Origin: Granulicella sp.
Lineage (GTDB): Bacteria > Acidobacteriota > Terriglobia > Terriglobales > Acidobacteriaceae
Direction of reading: 5' to 3'
Assembly (NCBI GenBank): GCA_003132145.1
Contig: PKWU01000039.1
Location: 16,593-80,592, forward strand
Length of the DNA: 64,000 bases
Program-made: the position numbers and the translations under genes
Shown here: one piece after another, positions 27,242 through 36,717 of the stretch
Position numbering within the stretch: position 1 is the stretch's first letter
How the letters are laid out: each line of letters begins with the position of its first letter
Notes under the pieces: generated by a model
Databases searched by the model: none
What the model saw: the letters and a program-made list of their open reading frames with translations, nothing else
What the model was told of the DNA's origin: nothing

Positions 27242-28858
27242 CTACTCGATAATCCGCGCCACCACATCGTAGTCGTGCGACTCGGTAATCTCCGCGCGAT
27301 AGAAGGTTCCGGGGACGAGCGACTCGTGCGGGCCGAAGTCGTTGATCAGCACTTTGCCGTCGATCTCCGGCGCGTGCAGCGCGGTGCGGCCCTGCCACAG
27401 CAGATCCGTCTCGTCGCTCTCGCCCTCCACCAGCACATCCACTTCCCTGCCCACCCACGTGGCCTTCGCCTTGGCGCTGATCTTCTGTTGCAGCTTCATC
27501 AGCCTGCGTCGGCGCGCCTCGATCGTCCGCTTCGGTACCTTCAGCGCCGCGTCCAGCGCGAAGGCCGCCGCGCCCTCCTCGTCCGAGTAGCCGAACACCC
27601 CCAGCCAGTCGATCTTCGCCGCGGCAACAAACTCGCATAGCTCCTTGAAATCCGCGTCCGTCTCGCCGGGAAATCCGACGATGAAGGTGCTGCGCAGAAC
27701 AATCCCCGGCACAATCGCGCGCGCCTTCTCGATGAGCCGCAGAAAGACCTCCGCCGTGCCGCCGCGCTTCATCCGCTTCAACACGCTGGGTGACGCGTGC
27801 TGCAACGGCACATCGAGATACTTCGCAATCGTCTCGTGCCGCGCAATCGTCTCCAGCAGCCGCGTCGTCACCTTGTTGGGATAGGCGTACAAAAACCGCA
27901 GCCACTTCAACCCCGGCAGCACGGCCAGCGCATCGAGCAGCGTCGCCAGCCCATCGCGCAGTCCCAAATCTTCGCCATAACAAGTCGTGTCCTGCCCAAT
28001 CAGCGTGATCTCTCGAACGCCCTGCGCGATCAGCCGCTGGGCCTCGGCGACGATGGACTCCAGCCGCCGCGAGCGAAACTTGCCGCGCAGTTGCGGGATG
28101 ATGCAGAAGCTGCACGGGTGGTCGCATCCCTCGGCGATCTTGATGTACGCCGACGACCTCGGCGTAGTCAGAATGCGCGGCGTCTCGTCGCTGTAGAGAT
28201 ACTCCGGCAGCGCGGCGGTCGCGCCCTCCCACTGCGCGCGCGAGAAGCGGCCCTGACGCTCGCGCAGATCGCCTTCCGCACGGGAGGTCGGCGCAAGCTG
28301 CGGCGCAACCTCTGTCGAATTGATCGGAAGACTGTGCTGATGCACGGCGCTTGCAGCGCGGCTGACCAGAATATTGAACGGCGAACTCTGAGCCGCAGCC
28401 GGCGTCGCCGGCGCACTCAGCCCGGCGGCTTCCAGAATCGCCTCCAACTCGCCCGTGCCGACCACCGCATCGACTTCGGGAATATTTCTCTGAATCTCGT
28501 CGCGGTAGCGCTCCACCAGGCATCCCGCAACGATGAGCCGCCGGGCTTTTCCGCCGTTCGTGACCTTGTGCTGCGCCATCTCCAGGATCGCGTTCACCGA
28601 CTCCTGCTTGGCCGAGTCGATGAAGCTGCATGTGTTGACGACCAGAATTTCGGCGTCCTCGGCCCGCGCGGTCAACTGGCCGCCGGCGCGGTCCAGCAGT
28701 CCCATCATCACCTCGGAGTCCACTAGATTTTTCGGACAGCCCAGCGAGACGAATCCGATGGTTGGCCGCGCGGAACCATTTGTCCGCGGCGGCGCGGAAT
28801 GCGGCTGCGCGGCATCGTTCAAAAGTTCATTAGACGGTTCGAGGATGGAAGAAGGCAC
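27242..28858 (-). CDS. rimO: Ribosomal protein S12 methylthiotransferase RimO
   Basis: GFVSLGCPKNLVDSE; IAEGCDHPCSFCIIPQLRGKFRSR; likely GTG start (VPSSILEPSNELL); the 725-aa ORF extension is spurious. Confidence 0.88.
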   Translation of the reverse strand: MPSSILEPSNELLNDAAQPHSAPPRTNGSARPTIGFVSLGCPKNLVDSEVMMGLLDRAGGQLTARAEDAEILVVNTCSFIDSAKQESVNAILEMAQHKVTNGGKARRLIVAGCLVERYRDEIQRNIPEVDAVVGTGELEAILEAAGLSAPATPAAAQSSPFNILVSRAASAVHQHSLPINSTEVAPQLAPTSRAEGDLRERQGRFSRAQWEGATAALPEYLYSDETPRILTTPRSSAYIKIAEGCDHPCSFCIIPQLRGKFRSRRLESIVAEAQRLIAQGVREITLIGQDTTCYGEDLGLRDGLATLLDALAVLPGLKWLRFLYAYPNKVTTRLLETIARHETIAKYLDVPLQHASPSVLKRMKRGGTAEVFLRLIEKARAIVPGIVLRSTFIVGFPGETDADFKELCEFVAAAKIDWLGVFGYSDEEGAAAFALDAALKVPKRTIEARRRRLMKLQQKISAKAKATWVGREVDVLVEGESDETDLLWQGRTALHAPEIDGKVLINDFGPHESLVPGTFYRAEITESHDYDVVARIIE

Positions 28859-28887
28859 ACTCTCATGGTAGCAGCGGCCACACAGTT

Positions 28888-29436
28888 CTAGCGGCTTGCG
28901 TAGGACTTGATCCCGGCCAGCAGGCCCTCGGCGAACCGCTTTGCCTGGCCCGCCAGCGAGGCGATCTTCTGCGCGGGTCTGCGGATGCCGTTGCCGATGG
29001 TCTCGACCACCTCGACGGTCGCCGTCAGCGCAGCCGTCACCATTCCATCGACCCGCGCCACCTGGCGCTGGGTGCGCAGGTTGGCGTCGGCCAGCGTCTC
29101 TTCGAAGTGCTGCGCGGTGCCGCGCACCAGATCGCTGGTCTCCAGCAGATTGTCTGCGATGGCACGCACCTTCGGTGCATTCTCGCTGAGCAGATACTCC
29201 GCGGTCTGGCTGATCTGGGTTGCCGAATCGATCAGCGGAAGCACCTTCTGCTTCAGCTCGTCGACCGTCTCCGCCAGGCCCTTGATCGCCTTGACGGACT
29301 TTGCCGCGAGGACGATCAGCGCCGTGACCTGCACCAGCATCGCCAGCGCAACCAGCCCGATAAAGATCGTCAGAAGATTGGTATTTATCTCGGAGACTGC
29401 ATCCGTTCCCTGGAACCACATCGCCAGCATCGTCAT
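28888..29436 (-). CDS. Hypothetical membrane-anchored protein (DUF948-like)
   Basis: MTMLAMWFQGTDAVSEINTNLLTIFIGLVALAMLVQVTALIVLAAK then amphipathic helices. Confidence 0.6.
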   Translation of the reverse strand: MTMLAMWFQGTDAVSEINTNLLTIFIGLVALAMLVQVTALIVLAAKSVKAIKGLAETVDELKQKVLPLIDSATQISQTAEYLLSENAPKVRAIADNLLETSDLVRGTAQHFEETLADANLRTQRQVARVDGMVTAALTATVEVVETIGNGIRRPAQKIASLAGQAKRFAEGLLAGIKSYASR

Positions 29437-29510
29437 TCGTCCCCTTCCGTACGCTAGGCCGCAGCCTGTCCGGCGCCCAACAATGCGACGCCGGAGCTCA
29501 ACCCAAGGAA

Positions 29511-29900
29511 CTAAGCCTGCGGCTCGGTGGTTGTGTTGATATAGGCTTCCTTGCCCGCGTCGACCGCGGCCTCGACCTTGGCCTGCTGCTCGTTGATCAG
29601 GCTCTTGCCCTTTTCCACGTACTGGGTCCACTGGGTGCGGCCCTTGTCGTAGTACTCGCGCCCCTTGTCGATCGACTCCTTGGCCTGGCGCTTGCCTTCC
29701 TCAACCAGCTCAGAGGCCTTCTGCTTGCCCTGCTCGACCAGTTCCGCGGCCTTGTCCCTGGCCTCGCGCGCGCCGTTCAACAGTTCCTCGCGGGTCTCTT
29801 TGCCGGCCTTCGGCGCATACAGCACCCCGATCACCGCGCCGATTCCCAGCCCGGCTAGGAACCATCCAATCCCACATGATCCGCATTCGTTGTCTGCCAT
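29511..29900 (-). CDS. YtxH domain-containing protein
   Basis: WFLAGLGIGAVIGVLYAPKAGKETREEL. Confidence 0.85.
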   Translation of the reverse strand: MADNECGSCGIGWFLAGLGIGAVIGVLYAPKAGKETREELLNGAREARDKAAELVEQGKQKASELVEEGKRQAKESIDKGREYYDKGRTQWTQYVEKGKSLINEQQAKVEAAVDAGKEAYINTTTEPQA

Positions 29901-30192
29901 CGTCTTCTCCTGTCCAGCCTTCTGGTAAGTCGTTTGTCCTTCTCCGTTATACGATGCACATTATGCCACTGGTGTGAATGCGCAAACGGAGAATGCGCAT
30001 TGTCTGCACACCTGCCTAGGATGCTAAGTATAGTACCTCTTGGGGCGTCATTCCGACTGTGGATGGGAGAAAATGCCGCCCTGGAGCGAAGCCGTGGAGG
30101 CGGCGCGGCGGTGGGAGCGATCCTGGGCGCCATCTTCGGCGGAGGCAAGGGAGCGGCCATTGGCGCGGCGGACGGCGGAGCGTGGCGGAGGG

Positions 30193-31353
30193 TTAGTTGG
30201 GCGAGGGCTTCTCGACGTGGTCGATGGCGATCACATCCACCGCTGTCTTCTGCGCCGTCAGCTTCAGCCCAAGCTGCTGCTGAATCGCATCGAAGAGGTT
30301 CGGCGCTTCCGATACATCCGACGCATTGACTTTTGGCGGATGTCCGTTGAACTGCCAATCTTCGGGAGTGAACGTGACGTTGTTGTCGAATCTGCCCGGT
30401 ATGTCTGTCCGGTTCACCACTGGCTTGTCCAGAACCAGCATTTGCAGAAAGTCGGTGAAGTCCGTCATCGTCCCATTGACCAGATGCAGCGTCAGGCCGC
30501 CGGTTCCTTGCGCGTAGTAGAAACCGGGGAGTGTCCCTTTCACTTGCGTAGGCGTCAGCTTTTGTCCCGTCTTCCCGACGGTCAGCACATACGCCGCAAG
30601 ATCCCGCTTATCGTGATGAAACTTCAACGCGAAGCGGTCCGCCAGCAGCTTCCGAACCATGATTCTCATCTGGTCGGTATTCGGCGTGCCCGGTTGGTCC
30701 GGATTCGCTTCGATGTCGTATCGATCGCTGTCCATCCATCCCGGCCCGTTCACAACCTGCTTCACCTGCAAGCTGTAGGCAAAGGTGACCAGATCGTTCA
30801 GCGATCCGTTGCGGACCACCATGCTGCGTCCCTGGAGCACGAGGCCTTGCAAGCTCGACCCTCCCGAGGGGTTCGGCTTGATGGTCGCGACTTCGAACGA
30901 CGGGTCTGCATCCGCCGCCATCGGCTTATCCGGCTTGGGTGGCTCGGGGATGTCCCACGCCGTCTCTGGCGTGGCGAGCAGCAGGGTCAGCGGAAACGGC
31001 TGTCCGCCCTGGGTCCATGTCCCGCTGATGCTCTTGCCGCTGGCGTCCAGCTTGCCCTCGAAACTGCCGCCGAGCATGTCGACCGCAATCTTTACAGCAG
31101 AACCCTGCCGAGTCACCGACGTGACCGGAATCGGCTGCGGAGTCTGATCGATGCTGTACATCTTCGCGCTCCAGCCGTCCTTGTCTCCCTTGTAGATATT
31201 GAAGATGATCCGCAGGTCCTTACCGACCTTCAATGTTCCCTGCCAGTTGCCCGAGAGGTCGCCCGGCGCAGAGGGAGCAGCGGCCTGCGCGCGCAGGGCG
31301 GGGGTTGCGATCAACGCAGCGAGTGCAACGAGGCTCAGCATCAATTTCTTCAT
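30193..31353 (-). CDS. TIGR03435-family protein (Acidobacteria-typical)
   Basis: FEVATIKPNPSG...GRSMVVRNGSLNDLVTFAYSL...DRYDIEA...MRIMVRKLLADRFALKFHHDKRDLAAYVLTVGK...PVVNRTDIPGRFDNNVTFTPE. Confidence 0.85.
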   Translation of the reverse strand: MKKLMLSLVALAALIATPALRAQAAAPSAPGDLSGNWQGTLKVGKDLRIIFNIYKGDKDGWSAKMYSIDQTPQPIPVTSVTRQGSAVKIAVDMLGGSFEGKLDASGKSISGTWTQGGQPFPLTLLLATPETAWDIPEPPKPDKPMAADADPSFEVATIKPNPSGGSSLQGLVLQGRSMVVRNGSLNDLVTFAYSLQVKQVVNGPGWMDSDRYDIEANPDQPGTPNTDQMRIMVRKLLADRFALKFHHDKRDLAAYVLTVGKTGQKLTPTQVKGTLPGFYYAQGTGGLTLHLVNGTMTDFTDFLQMLVLDKPVVNRTDIPGRFDNNVTFTPEDWQFNGHPPKVNASDVSEAPNLFDAIQQQLGLKLTAQKTAVDVIAIDHVEKPSPN

Positions 31354-31539
31354 CGAACGATCTCCTCGAATAACGGATGGACTGCATGGCCCACAGCCCA
31401 CCGTTAACCGGCAAGAAGGAGCCGTGCTCCATAATACGCAATCCCGCCGCGGCAGGTTCAAGTGAATTGCCGGGCACTATCAAATTCATTGCATGAGCAG
31501 AGATTGCGCCGTACTGTGTGCCCGGTGCGCGGGCGGGCC

Positions 31540-33354
31540 TTATTTTTTTGCCTTGGCGGCTGATTTTTTGGCGGGGGACTTTGCCTGCGGCTTTGGCTTG
31601 GCAGCTTTCTTCGCGGCTTGCTTTGCCGGTGACTTGGCGGCAGGCTTTGGCTTTGTCTCCGATTTCGGCTTGGCGGCGGCCCTTGCTTCCGGCTTGGCGT
31701 CTGCCTTTGGCTTCGCCTCCGGCTTCTGCTTGGCTGCCGGTTTCGCAACCGTCTTGGCCGACGGCTTTGGCTTTGTCTCCGGCTTCGACTCGACGGCTTC
31801 GGCGGCGGCTTCCGCCTGCTGGCGCAGCGCGTGAAGCACCACGCGGAACATCTCTTCCTCGGGTGCGGGCTTACCGGTCCATATCTCGAACTGCCGCGCG
31901 CCCTGGTGGACGAACATCTCCACGCCCGTGATGATGGGGATCGACAACTGGCGCGCGAGGTGGAGCAGCGGCGTCTCCAGCGGGTTGTACACCAGGTCGA
32001 AGACCAGCCTGGTATTGAGGTCCCTGGCCTCCAGCAGGGGCGCGGTCTTGTTGCCCGCCATGCCGACCGGCGTGGCATTGATGATGGCGTCGAAGGACGT
32101 CTTGGCCAGGGCCTCCTTGCGGATGGTCTTGGAGCCGGACTGGCGCGCCAGCTTCTGCGCGGTCTCGGCTGTGCGGTTGAGGATGAAGACGTTTGCGCCC
32201 TTCTCGCGCAGGCCGAAGACGGCGGCGCGCGCCGCGCCTCCCGCGCCCAGCACCAGGACCTTGGCGCCGGCCAGCGGCATCCGCTTCTCCAGCGGGCCGG
32301 TAATGCCCGCCACGTCGGTGTTGAAGCCGTAGAGCTTGCCGTCCTGCGCGCGCAGCACCGTGTTGCATGCGCCGATCCTGGCCGAGAGCGGGTCGGTGCG
32401 CTCCAGATGCGCCATGATCTCCTGCTTCAGCGGCATGGTGACGCTGACGCCCTGGATGGGGATGTCGTACACCAGCTTCAGCAGGTCGGAGAGCCGGGCG
32501 GTCTGCAGTGCCAGATAGACGGCGTTGACCGTCTCGCGGCGGAAGGCCGTATTCATCATGATGGGCGAGAGCGAGCTGCGGATCGGGTTTCCCGCCACGC
32601 CGTAGATCTTGGTGGCCGCGTCAACCTGGTCGATGCGGTAGGTCTCGATCAGCGTCCGCGAGGCGATCTGCCCCGGCCCGGTCTCCTCGCCCACGGTGGC
32701 GGCGGCGAAGGTGAAGGCCGATCCGGCGCGCACGCCCAGCACGCGCGAGATGATTCCAGCGTCGCCCATGCAGATGCCGATGAGGTTCGAGTTGTCGTTC
32801 ATGCGCTCCAGAAAGCGGATCAGCGTGACGTTGTCGTAGAGCGCCTTGGCGGTGGGAACGACTTTGATGAAGTCGGGGCTGAAGGCCTCGCTGCGGTTGA
32901 ATATCCCGTCCAGATCGTGCGTTCCCATGAAGTCGTGATAGCTGATGAGCAGGCCGATCCCGGTCTCGCGCAGCTTCTGCAGGTCGGCCTTCTTCATTGC
33001 CTCGGCGGATTCCAGTTCAAGGTCCACCAGATGGAACCCCGCAGCCGCGCATTTGGTCAAAATCTCCAGTTCGGCGGCCAGTGATCCGGCGAACTTGCCG
33101 CCATTCACGGTGCGTCGACAGGTTGCGATCACGGTGGCCGCCGTATTTTCGGCGAAGAACTGCTTGAACCGCGGCAGCGCAAGCAGCGGTTTCTCAAGAT
33201 AATCCAGGCGAAACTCGAGGAACGGCGTCTCTTTGACCGCGGAGGTCGCCTTTTCGATCATCTCAGCGGGAGTGGCGCCTGCGATGGCCACGCACACTTT
33301 GGCAATGCGGGAGCGGAGAAACTGGGAAGCGTGACTGGGTACGTTCAAACTCAT
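31540..33354 (-). CDS. Fused type I 3-dehydroquinate dehydratase / shikimate dehydrogenase with K/A/P-rich C-terminal tail
   Basis: AroD part FLEFRLDYLEKPLL...IATCRRTVNGG...ISYHDF; AroE part IYGVAGNPIRSSLSPIMMNTAF...VLVLGAGGAARAA; tail ESKPETKPKPSAK...AKKSAAKAKK. Confidence 0.9.
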   Translation of the reverse strand: MSLNVPSHASQFLRSRIAKVCVAIAGATPAEMIEKATSAVKETPFLEFRLDYLEKPLLALPRFKQFFAENTAATVIATCRRTVNGGKFAGSLAAELEILTKCAAAGFHLVDLELESAEAMKKADLQKLRETGIGLLISYHDFMGTHDLDGIFNRSEAFSPDFIKVVPTAKALYDNVTLIRFLERMNDNSNLIGICMGDAGIISRVLGVRAGSAFTFAAATVGEETGPGQIASRTLIETYRIDQVDAATKIYGVAGNPIRSSLSPIMMNTAFRRETVNAVYLALQTARLSDLLKLVYDIPIQGVSVTMPLKQEIMAHLERTDPLSARIGACNTVLRAQDGKLYGFNTDVAGITGPLEKRMPLAGAKVLVLGAGGAARAAVFGLREKGANVFILNRTAETAQKLARQSGSKTIRKEALAKTSFDAIINATPVGMAGNKTAPLLEARDLNTRLVFDLVYNPLETPLLHLARQLSIPIITGVEMFVHQGARQFEIWTGKPAPEEEMFRVVLHALRQQAEAAAEAVESKPETKPKPSAKTVAKPAAKQKPEAKPKADAKPEARAAAKPKSETKPKPAAKSPAKQAAKKAAKPKPQAKSPAKKSAAKAKK

Positions 33355-33595
33355 AGGCGCAATCGCGTATCTTACACAGCAATCGCTCAGGATGCAACTT
33401 TTCCAGTAAATATCTGCGATTGCGGAGGTTAGCCGCCAAACCGAGCGGTTTGGCGAACGCTCAACATTAACCTCCAAAAGAGACGGAAAGTGCGGCTAAA
33501 AGTTGCATCCAACAGGGGAAAAATCTCGATGGACGAGAAACTTACCTGTCCTGCCAAGGCACGGCGCACGGGTGAAACCATAAAATGGGTGAGGG

Positions 33596-34786
33596 ATGAA
33601 GCGACCGAACGATGCACAGGCGACCGGCGAGGTGGACGATCTGCTGGCCTCCGTTGGCCTGGGCCACGGACGGCGCAAGACGCTCGCCGGCTCCTGGCAG
33701 AATGGGGAGCGGCTGGCGAAGACTACGCGTGCCCGCCAAAATGCGCAGTCTGGACCTGCCGCGGCGCACAGGGGCGAGGGAACGCGGAGCGACAAGGCGG
33801 CGAAGCGAGTCGAACCGGTTCGCGCGCCGGGCTGGCTGCGCTACGCCTGGCTGCGCCACGGTTTCAGCACGCGCGCCACGGGTGTCTCCTCCATCTACGG
33901 TTCGGGTGCAGGCGTTGGCTCGCTCAACCTGGGTTGGACCCAGCAGGACGACCCGGCCAATGTGGCCGAGAACCGTCGCCGATTTATGGCCGCGGTCTTC
34001 AGCCAGCCAATAAACTCTGGCACCCCATCCATTTCCGGGCCATCTGATCCCTGTTCCCTGTTGCCTGATCCCTCTCTCGTGACCCTGCGCCAGTTCCACT
34101 CAGGAATGTTGCGCACCGTAGAGCGCGAAGACCTCGCCCAGCCCGCCCGCCTCCAGACCGCCGACGGGCGCGCCGTACTGCGTGCAGACGGGATGATGAC
34201 CGACGTACCCGGCGTCTTTCTCGGCATTCAGACCGCCGACTGCGTCCCGGTGCTGGTGGCCGACGTGCGCCGGCGCGCTGTGGCGGCCTTCCATGCGGGC
34301 TGGCGCGGCACGCTGGCCCGCATCGTCGAGCGCGGCATCGGCGCCATGCGCCTGCGCTACGGCTCGCGCCCCGAGGACCTGGTGGCCGCCATCGGCCCCT
34401 CCATCGGCCCCTGCTGCTACGCGGTCGGCGAAGAGGTGCGCTTCCAGTTCGAGTCTCAATTTGCCTACGCGCCCGATCTCTTCAGCGAGGTCTTCGACTC
34501 CGACCCCGTGCGCGACAAGTACCCGCTCCTCTTCCTCACCGCGCGCGCGCCGGGCCACAGCAACATCGGCCCACAGATCCATCTCGACCTGTGGCAGGCG
34601 AACCGCCGCCAGTTGCTCGACGCAGGCGTCCCCGCCAGCCGCATCACCGTCGTCGGCGAATGCACCGCCTGCGCCGGCCTGGGGACCGCCGCCGGAAGAA
34701 AGTACTTCTCCCACCGCGCCGAAAGCGGCTTCACCGGCCGAATGATGGCCGTCATCGGCGTGGCAGAGGCAGCAAGCAATAAATAA
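33596..34786 (+). CDS. pgeF: PgeF/YfiH-family (laccase-domain) polyphenol oxidase / purine nucleoside phosphorylase
   Basis: LGIQTADCVPVLVADVRRRAVAAFHAGWRGTLARIV...IGPSIGPCCYAVGEEV; N-terminal ~70 aa uncertain. Confidence 0.82.
   Translation: MKRPNDAQATGEVDDLLASVGLGHGRRKTLAGSWQNGERLAKTTRARQNAQSGPAAAHRGEGTRSDKAAKRVEPVRAPGWLRYAWLRHGFSTRATGVSSIYGSGAGVGSLNLGWTQQDDPANVAENRRRFMAAVFSQPINSGTPSISGPSDPCSLLPDPSLVTLRQFHSGMLRTVEREDLAQPARLQTADGRAVLRADGMMTDVPGVFLGIQTADCVPVLVADVRRRAVAAFHAGWRGTLARIVERGIGAMRLRYGSRPEDLVAAIGPSIGPCCYAVGEEVRFQFESQFAYAPDLFSEVFDSDPVRDKYPLLFLTARAPGHSNIGPQIHLDLWQANRRQLLDAGVPASRITVVGECTACAGLGTAAGRKYFSHRAESGFTGRMMAVIGVAEAASNK
34045..34073. repeat. Heptameric tandem repeat TGATCCC-TGTTCCC-TGTTGCC-TGATCCC inside pgeF
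   Basis: 7-bp period read directly. Confidence 0.75.
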
Positions 34787-34799
34787 GTTTGCGGAACGA

Positions 34800-35828
34800 T
34801 CAGTGCGATGCGGTTGCCGCAGGCGTAGGTACAGGAGCTGCGACCGGAGTGGCCGTAGGATCGTTCTTCGCATGTCTGTGGAAGAGAATCCGAATGATGT
34901 CGGGCGCGAACTCGTACATCTGCCCGCCCAGCGCGCCGAACAGCGTCACCTCGCTGCCGTTCTCCAGCGTCAACCCGATGCCCCGCTGGTTGGCTGGGTA
35001 GTATGCATTGGAGATTGCGCCCGATATGTAGTTGCCCAACACGTTCGATGTATTGAACTGGTTCTTCCCGTTGTCGCCGTGACATTCAACCGTGGATAGC
35101 GCGGCAACCCAGATGCGGCTCTTGATGGAGCCGGTCCCCTTGCGGAAGTAGCGCGGATCCTGATGCAGCAACTGGGGCAGAAGGGCGTTGCCGATCAGCG
35201 CGCCGTTGACATTATCGGCATAGCTGGCGCCGACGCGCTTGAAGTATCCGGTAGGCCCCCAGCCGTAGCCGCTGTTGCTGTCGACCAGTTCGCTGTATCC
35301 TCCGCCGACCACAAACGCCCAGCCGAAGTAGAAAGGATCGATGGTGCTGTGCAGCGCGAGATTCCACTTCTGCTTGCCGGAGAGCGGGGTGGCCTGCCCG
35401 TTCATCACCACATTGAAGTTGGGCACCACGCCCAGCAGACGCTGCTGCTCCTCGGCCTTCAACTCGCGCTCGGACTCGTCGTGCTGTTGCTGCTTCGCAT
35501 CCGTTGGGCCTGGCGTAGCAGCCGGAGGCGTGGAGTTTGGTGCAGGCGCAGAAGCCGGTGCAGTTGCCGACGGAGGAGTCGCGGCCGAAGCAGGCACGCT
35601 CTGCGGCGACGAAGAAGACGTGGATGCAGCCGGAACGCTGTTCTGTGGCTCCGGTGCCTCCGGCAGCGCGAGCGCCGCCGACTCCACCGTCTGCGCGACG
35701 ATGGACAGAGTGGGTTGCACCGCAGCCGTCTGCGTGAGATGTGTCTGTGCCTGCATCGAAGTGGCAAACGAAAGAGCCAGAGCCATAAACGTGGCTGAAA
35801 TAAAAATGGGGGGAAAGAGTGGTCTCAC
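34800..35828 (-). CDS. Exported hypothetical protein with A/P/S-rich linker
   Basis: Signal-like N-terminus FISATFMALALSFATSMQAQ; linker PAASTSSSSPQSVPASAATPPSATAPASAPAP. Confidence 0.6.
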   Translation of the reverse strand: MRPLFPPIFISATFMALALSFATSMQAQTHLTQTAAVQPTLSIVAQTVESAALALPEAPEPQNSVPAASTSSSSPQSVPASAATPPSATAPASAPAPNSTPPAATPGPTDAKQQQHDESERELKAEEQQRLLGVVPNFNVVMNGQATPLSGKQKWNLALHSTIDPFYFGWAFVVGGGYSELVDSNSGYGWGPTGYFKRVGASYADNVNGALIGNALLPQLLHQDPRYFRKGTGSIKSRIWVAALSTVECHGDNGKNQFNTSNVLGNYISGAISNAYYPANQRGIGLTLENGSEVTLFGALGGQMYEFAPDIIRILFHRHAKNDPTATPVAAPVPTPAATASH

Positions 35829-35967
35829 TTCATTAGTCTATCGCACAGAGCTGCGCACAAACCCTTTGGCAGCAGGCGGCGCAGGGGCCTGCACCTGACT
35901 TGCAACTGGGGATAGAGTCTGTGCGTTCGCGCGCGGTGCGGTAGGCTGGATCGATGAGGACAATGCG

Positions 35968-36621
35968 ATGAAATTCGAGATGGAAAAAACTCCCGCGCGC
36001 CAGATCTACAACCTGCTGATCGGCCTGGTGGCCCCGCGGCCCATCGCCTGGGTCACCAGCATGGATGAAAATGGCCGCCTGAACGCCGCGCCATTCAGCG
36101 CCTACAATTACCTATGCACCGATCCGCCGATCGTCGGCATGGGCGTGATGAACCGCCCCGGCCGCGGCTTCCTCCCCAAGGACACGGCGCGCAACATCCG
36201 CCGCACCGGAGAGTTTGTCATCAACGTGGTGACGGAAGACCTGATCGAGAAGATGAACATCTGCGCCACCGACTTCCCCGCCGAGGTCAGCGAGCTGGAG
36301 ATGGCGGGCCTGACCACCGCGCCCTCGTCGGTCGTCAAAGTCCCGCGCATCGCCGAGGCCCACGCCGCGCTCGAGTGTAAGGAGTTCACCACCATGGAGA
36401 TCGGCCGCTCGCGCATCGTTCTGGGTCGCGTCGTCGCCATGTTCGTCGAAGACCAATTCATCGTGCCGGAGCAGAACGGCGCCGGCCCCTACATCAGGTC
36501 CGAAGAGCTGCACGCCATGGGCCGCATGAACGGCCTCGGCAGCTATGTCAAGACGCGCGACGCCTTCGTCACCGTCCCCCGCATCTCGTTCGAAGACTGG
36601 GAGAAGGGCAAGCGCTCATAA
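35968..36621 (+). CDS. Flavin reductase-like domain protein
   Basis: LIGLVAPRPIAWVTSMDENGRLNAAPFSAYNYLCTDPPIVGMGV. Confidence 0.82.
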   Translation: MKFEMEKTPARQIYNLLIGLVAPRPIAWVTSMDENGRLNAAPFSAYNYLCTDPPIVGMGVMNRPGRGFLPKDTARNIRRTGEFVINVVTEDLIEKMNICATDFPAEVSELEMAGLTTAPSSVVKVPRIAEAHAALECKEFTTMEIGRSRIVLGRVVAMFVEDQFIVPEQNGAGPYIRSEELHAMGRMNGLGSYVKTRDAFVTVPRISFEDWEKGKRS

Positions 36622-36668
36622 ACCATCATCCTCAAATAAACCGTGAACCTCCAATAAACCGTCATTCT
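36620..36668. repeat. 18-bp-period tandem repeat (AAACC(A/G)T...)
   Basis: AAACC recurs at 36620, 36638 and 36656 with similar flanks. Confidence 0.5.
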
Positions 36669-36717
36669 GGCGCAGCCAGAATCTCTGTATTTTCTTTTGC
36701 CTGTTCTCGCTTCGCTG

